Assembly: GCA_002167265.1 (NCBI GenBank)
Contig: NHDJ01000051.1
Location: forward strand, 1 to 9,124
From: Verrucomicrobia bacterium TMED56
GTDB taxonomy: Bacteria > Verrucomicrobiota > Verrucomicrobiia > Opitutales > Seribacteraceae
Direction of reading: 5' to 3'
DNA length: 9,124 nt
Shown: in pieces, positions 1-7,080 of the stretch
Position numbering within the stretch: the first letter of the stretch is position 1
Layout of the letters: every line of letters starts with the position of its first letter
Notes under the pieces: model-generated
What the model was told of the DNA's origin: nothing
The model's database searches: none
What the model saw: only the letters and a program-made list of their open reading frames with translations
Translations under genes and position numbers: made by a program

Positions 1-288
1 TCCATTTCAAGTCTTGAGATATCATTTGACCCTTCCTACGAATTTATTTACCCGGAATCCCCCTGTGCAATGCCCTACCAAAATATGTTTTCATTGGTAA
101 AGGATTACAAGGTCTACTTCAGCGATTCGACTGGCAAGTCATCCCTGCTTTTTGAAGTTGAGGGCAACCAAATGCCAATGAGAAAGCATTTATTTGATAC
201 CATTGAGGCAAAAGGTATTGAATTGGAAATTATTTCCACTCATGGAATTAATAGAGCACAGGTTTATCAAGTAAGAGTTTTCCCTTGA
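1..288 (+). CDS. C-terminal end of a protein with a galactose-binding-like (discoidin-like) tail, possibly a FAD-dependent oxidoreductase (partial)
   Basis: The frame is open from the first base to the TGA at 286-288, giving 95 residues, so the gene begins upstream of the window. The visible part looks like the end of a beta-sandwich domain. It has an ISFDPSYEF-like strand, then LVKDYKVYFSD, an EGNQMPMRKH stretch, and a final THGINRAQVYQVRVF strand. This order (FD near the start, 'vrdYrv', 'GN..R..H', 'ThG...A.v..vRvf' at the end) is how I remember the C-terminal tail of secreted FAD-dependent oxidoreductases of Planctomycetes and Verrucomicrobia, and more generally F5/8 type C domains. The FAD-binding part is outside the window, so the enzyme assignment is inference. 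The domain type is somewhat safer. An internal ATG at 70 exists, but the open frame upstream and the coherent domain argue against it as the start. The next gene begins 62 bp downstream with no obvious terminator between. Confidence 0.5.
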   Translation, partial: SISSLEISFDPSYEFIYPESPCAMPYQNMFSLVKDYKVYFSDSTGKSSLLFEVEGNQMPMRKHLFDTIEAKGIELEIISTHGINRAQVYQVRVFP

Positions 289-350
289 TCTGAGATTAAA
301 TATTCACCTTGCATTGTGCGAATCTTGCATACATGTTTTGGATATAGCCT

Positions 351-1712
351 ATGAGAGTTCTTGCCGTTCTTTTCCGTATTTTTAGTTTGCTGGGTTTATT
401 GGCACTGGCTGCTTTGTTGTGGATGAAATTCGACACACAAACAAAGCAGCAAACTTCGTTTTTAGATGAAGTTATTGATGATGCGTATGTAATTTTACAG
501 TCAGAAAAAGAAGCACAGTGGAAAGATATCTCCGAGAAGAAATCTGCTTTCAATGATGTTTTTGATGCGAACGAACAAGTTGCAGATGGCGATGAAAATC
601 TTTTGTCAATTGCGGTGGATTCTTTACGAACATCCGAGGACGGAATTATCAGAAATCAAGATTATCGTGAACGTTTGGACAGTGTTACCAAAGAATACGG
701 TCCCGGTTCTCTTTACTGGGATGCTGAAAATTTAATTTGGAAGATTTCTGATGGATACAAATTGGAATCCCCTGCTGGCTTTCGGGACCCGTTTGAAGAT
801 GATTCCAAATTTCCCTTCAAAGATTTGAAGAAAGAGGATGGGACGGTGATAAAGGGAGTTCCCCGCCATCAGCGACTGCGGACCGTGATTGGAATGTTTT
901 ACAAAGACCGCCATGATAAATACTCGGAAATTTCAAAACTTCGCACTATGGTGGTTGAAAGAGATGAGGAACTCAGACAATTTCAAAACATGTGGGCCCG
1001 CGAGAAAAAGCTCAAAGAGGATACACAGGATGAATTGGCGGACACTCAAATAAAGCTTAAGGGAGTGGAGGCAGATTTAGCTAATGAAAAGCAAGAACGT
1101 CAGAATGAAAAGGAAGCTGCCGAACAGCAGATTTTGGTTTTAAACACTCGAGTGGGTGAGATGGAGACTGAAAAGCAGGAAAAAGTAAAGGTGCATGAAG
1201 CGGAATTGGATGCAATAAATGAGGAGCACAGAGAGGTTTTGGCAAAAAAACAGGAAGAAATTAGACAGGCAGATGCCGACGGATATAAGAGAGGGATCGA
1301 AGAGATGCTTTCAAAACAGCAAGGTGGTGAGGTTGCTGAAAATGATATAACGGAGGAAGTGAATCCATTTTTGTTCAAAAAGGCTGATGTCGGACCTCCT
1401 GTCATGAATGAATTAGACGTGATTGCTGTAACCAACCAAAAACAAATTTCAGATATTGGGGCACCAACAACTATCGCCCGGGTAGACAGCAAGACCGGAA
1501 TGATGCTTTTGCCTTTTGGGCAGGAGCGTGGCGTGGCCCAAGGCACTGTTTTCACGGTATGGAAAGACAAGCGAGAGGCAGCCAGAATAAGAGTGCAAAG
1601 TTCTAGGGAAGGATTTCTACTTGCATACATATTGCCAAGATTTGGTGAGCCCCAAAAATTACGCCCAGGAGACTCCATCTATATCATCCCTGAGTTGGAA
1701 CAAAGTTTGTAA
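351..1712 (+). CDS. Single-pass membrane protein with long coiled coil and C-terminal beta domain, function unknown
   Basis: This 453-residue protein has one hydrophobic segment at about residues 3-24 (VLAVLFRIFSLLGLLALAAL), probably an uncleaved N-terminal anchor with the rest outside the cytoplasm. Residues about 30-180 are charged and mixed. They include a PGSLYWDAENLIWKISDGYK stretch and a PRHQRLRTVIGMFYKDR motif. Residues about 185-325 are a strongly charged coiled coil rich in Glu, Lys and Gln. The last 100 residues (about 352-446) look like a small beta domain: an ARVDSKTGMMLLPFG strand pair, a GVAQGTVFTVW turn and a final LRPGDSIYIIPE. This resembles the C-terminal domain of FlgT-like or other envelope proteins that read 'G...Gv..G..f.v...GD.v'. 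I do not recognise a named family. The ATG has only a weak GGA at 340-342 before it. The small lipoprotein gene follows after 8 nt, so the two are probably co-transcribed and may act together in the envelope. Confidence 0.85.
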   Translation: MRVLAVLFRIFSLLGLLALAALLWMKFDTQTKQQTSFLDEVIDDAYVILQSEKEAQWKDISEKKSAFNDVFDANEQVADGDENLLSIAVDSLRTSEDGIIRNQDYRERLDSVTKEYGPGSLYWDAENLIWKISDGYKLESPAGFRDPFEDDSKFPFKDLKKEDGTVIKGVPRHQRLRTVIGMFYKDRHDKYSEISKLRTMVVERDEELRQFQNMWAREKKLKEDTQDELADTQIKLKGVEADLANEKQERQNEKEAAEQQILVLNTRVGEMETEKQEKVKVHEAELDAINEEHREVLAKKQEEIRQADADGYKRGIEEMLSKQQGGEVAENDITEEVNPFLFKKADVGPPVMNELDVIAVTNQKQISDIGAPTTIARVDSKTGMMLLPFGQERGVAQGTVFTVWKDKREAARIRVQSSREGFLLAYILPRFGEPQKLRPGDSIYIIPELEQSL

Positions 1713-1720
1713 TAATTTAA

Positions 1721-1885
1721 ATGAAATCTCCGAAAATTATTAGTTTTATTCTGTTCGTGCTTTTATTCGCTTTTAGCGGTTGTTTTACCGCATCTCCAGA
1801 TGATGATAGGATGCCCCAAGGTCGTCCAGCCTCTTGGGAATACAGCCTTCCTGGAGGTTTTGATCGAGGCGGATTTAATCGCTGA
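1721..1885 (+). CDS. Small lipoprotein (54 aa)
   Basis: The frame runs from ATG at 1721 to TGA at 1883-1885. The N-terminus is a lipoprotein signal: MKSPK, then a hydrophobic run IISFILFVLLFAF, then a lipobox FSGC ending at Cys21. Phe at the -3 position is less usual than Leu but tolerated. After cleavage by signal peptidase II the mature protein would be only 34 residues. It has an acidic start (ASPDDD, with Asp at mature positions 7-9) and a Gly, Arg and Pro-rich tail that includes RPASWEYSLPGGF. No fold is evident. It lies 8 nt after the membrane coiled-coil gene and 24 nt before rsmI, in the same frame as rsmI but separated by its own stop. A random frame would not be expected to carry so clean a signal peptide and Cys. 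The function is unknown, and a small envelope anchor or partner of the upstream gene is possible. Confidence 0.75.
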   Translation: MKSPKIISFILFVLLFAFSGCFTASPDDDRMPQGRPASWEYSLPGGFDRGGFNR

Positions 1886-1909
1886 ACCACTTCCCTTCCA
1901 AATAAACTT

Positions 1910-2602
1910 ATGGGGGAGTCTGGTTGCCTGTACCTTGTTGCTACTCCGATAGGAAATCTTGATGATTTTTCATTGAGGGCACAAAAAGCACTCAGTTCAT
2001 GTGATTTGATAGCTTGTGAAGACACGCGAGTTACTAAAAGGCTAACTTCACGGTTTAGTATTTCAAAGCCGATGGTTTCGTATCGTGAGGAAAATGAAAA
2101 GAAACAATCAGAATTTTTAGCCCATGAAATATTGAATGGGAAAAATATTTCTTTGGTCTCCGATGCGGGATACCCAAATGTAAGCGATCCTGGTTTTAGA
2201 TTGGTAAGGGAGTGCAGGCGATTTGGAATTAAAGTGATTCCTATTCCGGGTCCAAATGCTGCGATCACTGCACTCGCAGCATCTGGTTTACCTACACATA
2301 ATTTTCTTTTTCTAGGTTTTCCACCAAAAGGGAAAGTTGCGTTTAAAAACTTGCTGGCGAAATGGGCACAATTTGAGGGATCATTAATTTTATATCAATC
2401 CCGCTATAAAATGCCGTCCACTTTCGAAGTTCTTCTAGATTCTTTTGGCACATCCAGGGTGGTCGCAGTCGCCAGAGAGTTAACCAAAATGCACGAGAGC
2501 ATTGAGGTGGGTACAATTTCGACAGTTTTTAGCAAATTTCAGGAGAGCAGCAAAAAAGGTGAATTTACTTTAGTGGTAGCCCCTGATCATTTCGAACTTT
2601 AG
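1910..2602 (+). CDS. rsmI: 16S rRNA (cytidine(1402)-2'-O)-methyltransferase RsmI, short form
   Basis: RsmI uses S-adenosylmethionine to methylate the 2'-OH of C1402 in the 16S rRNA decoding centre. This protein belongs to the tetrapyrrole methylase superfamily. It has the RsmI N-terminal signature LYLVATPIGNLDDFSLRA (residues 7-24), CEDTR (36-40), the SAM-binding loop region VSDAGYPNVSDPG (83-95), IPIPGPNAAITALAASGLPT (110-129) and ARELTKMHE (188-196). The chain is 230 residues, against about 270-290 for the usual bacterial enzyme, and it stops after GEFTLVVAP, so the C-terminal extension (HTH-like domain) is absent. Two motifs differ from the usual forms: SDAGYP instead of SDAGTP, and LYQSRYK where YESPHR is usual. 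No Shine-Dalgarno is seen before the ATG. The frame upstream is closed by the lipoprotein stop 24 nt away, so ATG 1910 is the only good start. The phosphatase gene follows after 2 nt. Confidence 0.93.
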   Translation: MGESGCLYLVATPIGNLDDFSLRAQKALSSCDLIACEDTRVTKRLTSRFSISKPMVSYREENEKKQSEFLAHEILNGKNISLVSDAGYPNVSDPGFRLVRECRRFGIKVIPIPGPNAAITALAASGLPTHNFLFLGFPPKGKVAFKNLLAKWAQFEGSLILYQSRYKMPSTFEVLLDSFGTSRVVAVARELTKMHESIEVGTISTVFSKFQESSKKGEFTLVVAPDHFEL

Positions 2603-2604
2603 GT

Positions 2605-3570
2605 ATGTTTGATATTGGACAAAAGGTCGCGGTAATTGACATCGGATCCAATACCACAAAAGCATTGATCGTACGAGTTGAACGAGAAAAAATCATACAG
2701 GAAGTTGCCAGCAAGAGTCTACCATGCCGATTGATAGACAGTGGGGCATCTGAAATAATCAACTTTTCCAAAGCACAACAGGATCTGGTCCTGTCGACAT
2801 TAAAAGAGCTGTTTGCTTTTTGTGCACGATATCACGTATTCAAAACAGTCTTGGTGGCAACTGAAGCATTTAGAAAGTCTACTAACTCAGCAAAAGTTAG
2901 AAGTGAAATAGAATGTCAGATTGGACAAGAAATCCTCATATTAAGTGGGAAGGAAGAGGCAAAATACATATTTCATGGCTTAACTCTAGATCCTTTAGTC
3001 GCCTCAGTCTCTTCCATGCAGGCATTTGACCTTGGGGGTGGGAGTTTGGAAGTTATGCATAGAAATCTAGATGAATTGTCTTTTGCGGAAAGTTTACCTT
3101 TAGGAGCCTTGAAAATTTCAGGTAAATTTTTTACCTCTATTGATCTGCCATTAGAGAAAGCCCAAGTCAGCAGTGCCAGAAATATGCTTAATGAGGCATT
3201 TAAATATGCTGGACTTTCAACTCAAAAAGAAGCCTCCTTGATTGGATTAGGAGGTGCGGTTTTTTTCTTACGAAAAATCCTCAATCGAGAAGCAGGCATT
3301 GCATTTGATGAAAGGTGTCGACTTGATTTTCACAAGATTCAGGAACTTTTTGAAAGATCTGCATCTTTGACGACAGAAGATCGCCTCAAGTCGTTTCCTG
3401 ATCTTCCGGGAAACAGGGCGGACATTTTTCCAGTTGCCTGCTTAATCATTGCAGAACTTATGAAATTTCTAAAGCAAGACACCTTAATTCATTCCTTCTT
3501 CAATTTGAGGTTTGGAGTCGCAGCTTGCTTAGTTTCCAAGCCGGAACTATTCAATGTCTCTGGCCAATAG
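2605..3570 (+). CDS. Ppx/GppA-family phosphatase (exopolyphosphatase / guanosine pentaphosphatase type)
   Basis: This cytoplasmic protein of the ASKHA fold hydrolyses either the terminal phosphate of polyphosphate or the 5'-gamma-phosphate of pppGpp. Sequence alone does not decide which. Visible motifs, in order, are: phosphate-1 loop VIDIGSNTTKALIV (about 10-23); ATEAFR (85-90); SGKEEAKYIFHG (114-125), which holds the conserved catalytic Glu; phosphate-2 loop FDLGGGSLEV (141-150); and the GLGGAV motif (214-219). Near the end come PGNRADIFPVA (268-278) and HSFFNLRFGVA (296-306), which stands where 'GLReG' is usual. The length of 321 residues matches the short two-domain form without the C-terminal HD domain of E. 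coli Ppx. ATG 2605 lies 2 nt after the rsmI stop, suggesting translational coupling. The last 24 bp overlap the end of the convergent debranching-enzyme gene. Confidence 0.92.
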   Translation: MFDIGQKVAVIDIGSNTTKALIVRVEREKIIQEVASKSLPCRLIDSGASEIINFSKAQQDLVLSTLKELFAFCARYHVFKTVLVATEAFRKSTNSAKVRSEIECQIGQEILILSGKEEAKYIFHGLTLDPLVASVSSMQAFDLGGGSLEVMHRNLDELSFAESLPLGALKISGKFFTSIDLPLEKAQVSSARNMLNEAFKYAGLSTQKEASLIGLGGAVFFLRKILNREAGIAFDERCRLDFHKIQELFERSASLTTEDRLKSFPDLPGNRADIFPVACLIIAELMKFLKQDTLIHSFFNLRFGVAACLVSKPELFNVSGQ

Positions 3571-5841
3571 ACAATAGCCCCATGATTTTAGCGAATGGGG
3601 TTGTTGGGATATTGAGCTCAATGGGAAAAGAATATCTGACCTAGACCAATCGGGCGGTAAATTTAGTTCTTTCTCGTGGTTGTCTGGGTTGCAGCAAAAT
3701 AGGAATTCTTCATGAGATGAATTACACTTAATAATCATTGTCAGAATGTTTGTTTGGGCAAGGTCAATGACTTCGTACTCACAATCATCCGGGTTGGTAG
3801 GTCGGGAAAACCGTCCCCTATCCGATAGTCGGAAATGAATGACAGATCTTACTTCCTTTGCGAATTCTTGAAAGGTATCTAATCGATCATAATCCAAAGC
3901 GTTAACTTCTTCATGTTGGTAAGTATTACGAATTCCTTGCTTGCTGCGTAAAAAATCCTGACCTGCAGAAATCATGGGAATTCCAGGAGAAATAAGCAGA
4001 ATGAAAATGGCCAACCGGGCTTGCTCTATTTGATCTTTGCTTGGTGAAATCCCGCTATTTTCGTTCGAAGAGCATAAACGGTCAATGAAGGAAAAATCGT
4101 CATGTGATTCAAGATAGTTTATGGATTGCCAGGGGAATTGATTTTCGTGGTCCAGTTTTCCCTGTAAAAGTCGGATGACTTCATCTTTATTCCCGTTACC
4201 CATACTGAATTTAAGGAGTGATTCCCTGCATCGGTCACTCCAAAGTGAGAAACTCGTCTGATTCATTTCTCTGGGTAAGCGGCCCCGGAAGCTCCAAGGT
4301 TCCGCAATTAAAACTACTTTAGGCATGATTTTCATTAACTCACATTGAATTTCGCACAGTAATTCAAATCCTAATAACTCGCCCAGATCGAATCGGAAGC
4401 CATCAACATTATAAGTGGTGATCCAGTGTTTTAGACTATCTAAAATCAATTTACGAGTGGGAGCTGAGTCGCACCGCAAGTCATTTCCGCAACCGCTGTG
4501 ATTGGTTAATCTACCAAGATCATCCGTTGCGAGATATATCTCACGATCAATATTCAACAGATGATTAGGGATTCCAACATGGTTGTAAACTACATCTAAA
4601 ATTACGGCGATTCCAGCCTCATGGAAGGCATCAACCAACATTCTAAATTCCGTTTCTGCTTTTTCAGGCGAACTTGCGTAATCGGATGATGGGCTAAAAA
4701 AATTTACTGGCATATAGCCCCAATGATATTCTTCTTTTTTTCGGGAATCGAATTGTTGAATAGGTTGTAATTCCACGGCGTTGGCCCCAAGTTTTCGGAG
4801 ATAGCACTGATCGGATTTTAGCCATTCGGCGAGTCCTCTAAATTCGAGCCTCTTTTCGGAGGATATTTCAATTGGAGCCTTTTTGAGTAGATCGCGGATA
4901 TGAACTTCCACAATAACCAAATCTGAAGGACTGGGAGGTGAAAATGGAACTTTTGAAATTTGTGTATTGCCTTGTGTAATTAACCCAGGCCCTTCCCTTC
5001 CGATGCAGGATTTAGCATAAGGGTCCAATACTTTCTTTGAAAAATCCCTGGACGGACAGTCATGATGTGGATGGGTGACTTCATAGAAGTATTTTGCTTT
5101 GTGAATTTCTTCATTGTAAAAATATTCCCATACCCCCGAGTCCGTTTTTTGCATAGCAAACGATAAGAATTGATTGGACAAATCATTCGTTGAGATTTTC
5201 AGGGAAACCTCTTTTGCCCGTGGTGCGAACAGCCTAAAAGTTCTCTCGGAATAACCGAGATTTTCAGGGACTGATGCAAGCCACCTTTCCACAGGCATAG
5301 GGTTTGTGCCGTCAACAATTTGGAATTTTAGGATATCACGCCCTTCCCTTTCTTTACTGAAAATAAAATTACAGCCTCCAGGAATTGATTCTTCTTTGCA
5401 GGGAATAAAATCAGGTGGATCAAGCCACTTGCCTTCTGATGTTTTGAACTTGAAGCGGAACTCTGATTTCGAGCGGAATTTTTCAATATGAAATCTGCCA
5501 CAATGAAAACCATTCCCTTCATTCTGCAGCAACCACTCTTCTTCATTGCTTGTTTGATTGAGCCAATTATTTTCTTCACATGCCAGGAATATTGAAAGGG
5601 CCGGATTATTTTCGAAACTAAAACACCCGGTTTCTGCAACAAAGCAAACCTCAGATTTTTCGATAAAGTATCCACCTAACTTGGCTCGCTCAAATGGTGT
5701 AAGCAATTCAAATTCCGAACCCAATACTCCAGCTTCCTCAGTTAGGTCATTGGGTAAGCGGTTCCCTTGCCAGTCTTTTTCTAGAAAAACCAGCCCGAAT
5801 CCGTTGTTTCCTATCCAAACTTTTCCGCCTCGCGAGTACAC
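3547..5841 (-). CDS. GH13 alpha-1,6-glucosidic debranching enzyme (pullulanase/isoamylase type)
   Basis: This 764-residue enzyme most likely hydrolyses alpha-1,6 branches in glycogen or related glucans. All four GH13 regions are intact: I, DVVYNHV (416-422); II, GFRFDLG with nucleophile Asp485; III, LIAEPW with acid/base Glu514; IV, YLESHDD with His580 and Asp581. The EYHWGYMPVNFFSPSSDYAS stretch (371-390) matches the pullulanase/isoamylase Y(N)WGY motif. SGCGNDL (449-455) and DFLRSKQGIRNTY (629-641) also point to debranching enzymes. Residues about 80-175 (ALSIFLACEENNWL to DILKFQI) look like one glycogen-binding-type beta domain and about 195-260 (YSERTFRLFAPRAKEVSL onward) like a CBM48. 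The C-terminus is a beta domain. No signal peptide is seen, so it is probably cytoplasmic. The start is GTG, directly after an in-frame TAG, with no clear ribosome site, so the true start could be further in. It is convergent with the ppx-type gene and divergent from mnmA. Confidence 0.9.
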   Translation of the reverse strand: MYSRGGKVWIGNNGFGLVFLEKDWQGNRLPNDLTEEAGVLGSEFELLTPFERAKLGGYFIEKSEVCFVAETGCFSFENNPALSIFLACEENNWLNQTSNEEEWLLQNEGNGFHCGRFHIEKFRSKSEFRFKFKTSEGKWLDPPDFIPCKEESIPGGCNFIFSKEREGRDILKFQIVDGTNPMPVERWLASVPENLGYSERTFRLFAPRAKEVSLKISTNDLSNQFLSFAMQKTDSGVWEYFYNEEIHKAKYFYEVTHPHHDCPSRDFSKKVLDPYAKSCIGREGPGLITQGNTQISKVPFSPPSPSDLVIVEVHIRDLLKKAPIEISSEKRLEFRGLAEWLKSDQCYLRKLGANAVELQPIQQFDSRKKEEYHWGYMPVNFFSPSSDYASSPEKAETEFRMLVDAFHEAGIAVILDVVYNHVGIPNHLLNIDREIYLATDDLGRLTNHSGCGNDLRCDSAPTRKLILDSLKHWITTYNVDGFRFDLGELLGFELLCEIQCELMKIMPKVVLIAEPWSFRGRLPREMNQTSFSLWSDRCRESLLKFSMGNGNKDEVIRLLQGKLDHENQFPWQSINYLESHDDFSFIDRLCSSNENSGISPSKDQIEQARLAIFILLISPGIPMISAGQDFLRSKQGIRNTYQHEEVNALDYDRLDTFQEFAKEVRSVIHFRLSDRGRFSRPTNPDDCEYEVIDLAQTNILTMIIKCNSSHEEFLFCCNPDNHEKELNLPPDWSRSDILFPLSSISQQPHSLKSWGYCLLARDIE
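3572..3606 (+). terminator. Stem-loop just after the ppx/gppA-type stop codon, possible transcript end
   Basis: CAATAGCCCCAT (3572-3583) pairs with ATGGGGTTGTTG (3595-3606) around an 11-nt loop. This makes a 12-bp stem with a four-GC core and two G-U wobbles. It begins 2 nt after the TAG of the phosphatase gene. No U-run follows on either strand, so it is not a classic intrinsic terminator. It may protect or end the ppx mRNA. In RNA of the opposite strand the two wobble pairs become A-C mismatches, so the stem is stronger in the + transcript. The same bases encode the last codons of the debranching enzyme. Confidence 0.4.
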
Positions 5842-5923
5842 CTAGATTGGTCATAAAGGAATAGATTGAATTTCGCCAATCGAAAAATTTTGCGGACTTC
5901 ACAAATTTCGTTACGTTTCATAA
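5842..5923. promoter_or_regulatory. Divergent intergenic region with inverted and direct repeats
   Basis: These 82 bp separate the debranching gene (-) from mnmA (+) and must hold at least one promoter for each unless starts lie within genes. GATTGG (5845-5850) and CCAATC (5876-5881) form an inverted repeat. TAGATTG occurs twice (5843-5849 and 5862-5868), and TTTCG(CCAAT)CGAAA lies at 5871-5885. On the minus strand, TTGGCG with a 17-18 nt gap to TTATGAC is a weak sigma70-like pair for the debranching gene. No convincing promoter for mnmA was found. Operator function is inference. Confidence 0.3.
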
Positions 5924-7045
5924 ATGACCTCGCATTCAAAGATGAAAGTTTTAGTTGCTCTGTCCGGAGGAGTTGACAGTGCGGTGTCTGCGGCAATCCT
6001 TTTGGAGCAGGGACTCAGTATTGAAGGTGTTTATGTGAAAACCTGGGAACATGAAGATGATATGCTAGGGGAATGTCCCGGAGCCCAAGATCTAAAGGAT
6101 GCCAAAAATGTCGCTGCACACCTGGGATTTAACTTTAGAATTCTCAATCTGGTTGATTTTTACAGGACTCACGTGGTCGGTCCGATGGTCAAGGGTTATG
6201 CTTCTGGAGTTACTCCAAATCCAGATGTCTTATGCAATCGTGAGATGAAATTTGGTGCTTTGCTAGAATATGCTAAAGCTGAAGGTTTTGAAGCATTGGC
6301 TACGGGTCATTATTGTAAAAGAGTAGTTGATGAGAGTGGAGAAGTTCAACTTTGGGAGGGTGCGGACAAGAATAAGGACCAATCCTATTTTCTTTCAAGA
6401 ATTACCCCTGAACAACTTGAGCATGCAAGATTTCCGCTTGGAGAACACAAAAAGTCAGAGGTACGGGTAAAAGCCCAAAACTTAAATCTTCCAGTAGCCG
6501 CAAAAAAAGACAGCCAGGGTATTTGTTTTCTTGGAAAAGTAAAAGTCCCACAGTTTCTATCCCATTTCATTAAAGATCGACCGGGTGAAATTATTACGGT
6601 GCATGGTGAGGTAGTCGGCGAGCATCTTGGACTGCATCGATATACTCTTGGACAAAGGCGTGGCATAGGCGTGCCTTCGAACACGGATCATAAAAATTAT
6701 GTGGTAACTGGAAAGGATGAGGGATCCAATCAATTAATTGTAGCTTTCGAAGACCCCCAAGAGGAGACGCTCTGGGCCAAGGAATTTGAAGTTTCTGAAT
6801 TGTCCTTCCTTTCGGCTGAAATACCCGTGTCTGTATCTGCATTCCTTGGTAAAGCCAGATATCGAGACCCCTCCACCAGTATTCGCTTCCATCCACTTGG
6901 ACAGGGGAAGGCTCGAATTGTTTTTCAGGACCCTCAACGGGCCCTTACCCCGGGTCAAGTACTTGCATTTTATGAGGGTGAGCGATTAATGGGTTCAGGC
7001 ATTTATTCCTTACAGAAGGATGGGCGTGCTGCCCTTTCCGCTTGA
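5924..7045 (+). CDS. mnmA: tRNA-specific 2-thiouridylase MnmA
   Basis: MnmA adenylates and then thiolates U34 of the tRNAs for Lys, Glu and Gln, taking sulfur from a persulfide relay. The 373-residue length is typical. Residues 14-19 (SGGVDS) are the ATP pyrophosphatase P-loop. NPDVLCN (99-105) places the first catalytic Cys at 104, and SQGICFLG (197-204) places the second at 201. TGHY (127-130), DQSYFLSRI (152-160), YTLGQRRGIGV (240-250), ARYR (311-314) and DPQRALTPGQVLAFYEG (336-352) are all family positions. So the enzyme looks complete and active. ATG 5924 is used here. ATG 5942 (Met7, giving MKVLVALSGGVDS) is equally plausible, and neither has a visible Shine-Dalgarno. The next gene is 35 bp downstream on the same strand with no GC-rich terminator between. 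Confidence 0.95.
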   Translation: MTSHSKMKVLVALSGGVDSAVSAAILLEQGLSIEGVYVKTWEHEDDMLGECPGAQDLKDAKNVAAHLGFNFRILNLVDFYRTHVVGPMVKGYASGVTPNPDVLCNREMKFGALLEYAKAEGFEALATGHYCKRVVDESGEVQLWEGADKNKDQSYFLSRITPEQLEHARFPLGEHKKSEVRVKAQNLNLPVAAKKDSQGICFLGKVKVPQFLSHFIKDRPGEIITVHGEVVGEHLGLHRYTLGQRRGIGVPSNTDHKNYVVTGKDEGSNQLIVAFEDPQEETLWAKEFEVSELSFLSAEIPVSVSAFLGKARYRDPSTSIRFHPLGQGKARIVFQDPQRALTPGQVLAFYEGERLMGSGIYSLQKDGRAALSA

Positions 7046-7052
7046 TTTAAAC

Positions 7053-7067
7053 TATCTAATTTAGATA
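7053..7067. repeat. 15-bp palindrome between mnmA and the flagellin-like gene
   Basis: TATCTAA, a central T, and TTAGATA form a perfect inverted repeat 14 nt before the ATG at 7081. The stem is AT-rich and the loop is too small for a stable hairpin, so a protein-binding site is more likely than a terminator. Chance is possible in AT-rich intergenic DNA. Confidence 0.35.
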
Positions 7068-7080
7068 AAAGTAGATTCCC

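Noticed and set aside
308..330. Direct repeat CTTGCAT twice, 16 bp apart, and TTGCAT as a possible -35
   Set aside because: No good -10 partner was found, and the repeat is short enough to be chance.
1100..1678. 192-codon open frame on the minus strand
   Set aside because: It lies opposite the coiled-coil gene, is rich in Ser, Phe and Cys as expected of the complement of Glu/Lys-rich codons, and shows no domain.
1717..2268. 183-codon open frame on the minus strand
   Set aside because: It is antisense to the lipoprotein gene and rsmI, both of which have clear protein signatures, and it has no recognisable motif.
5328..5845. Open frames of 60-115 codons in other frames of the debranching gene 5' region
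   Set aside because: They overlap the GH13 gene, lack ribosome sites and motifs, and look like shadows.
6385..6958. Three overlapping minus-strand open frames inside mnmA
   Set aside because: mnmA is intact with all family motifs, and the antisense translations show no domain.
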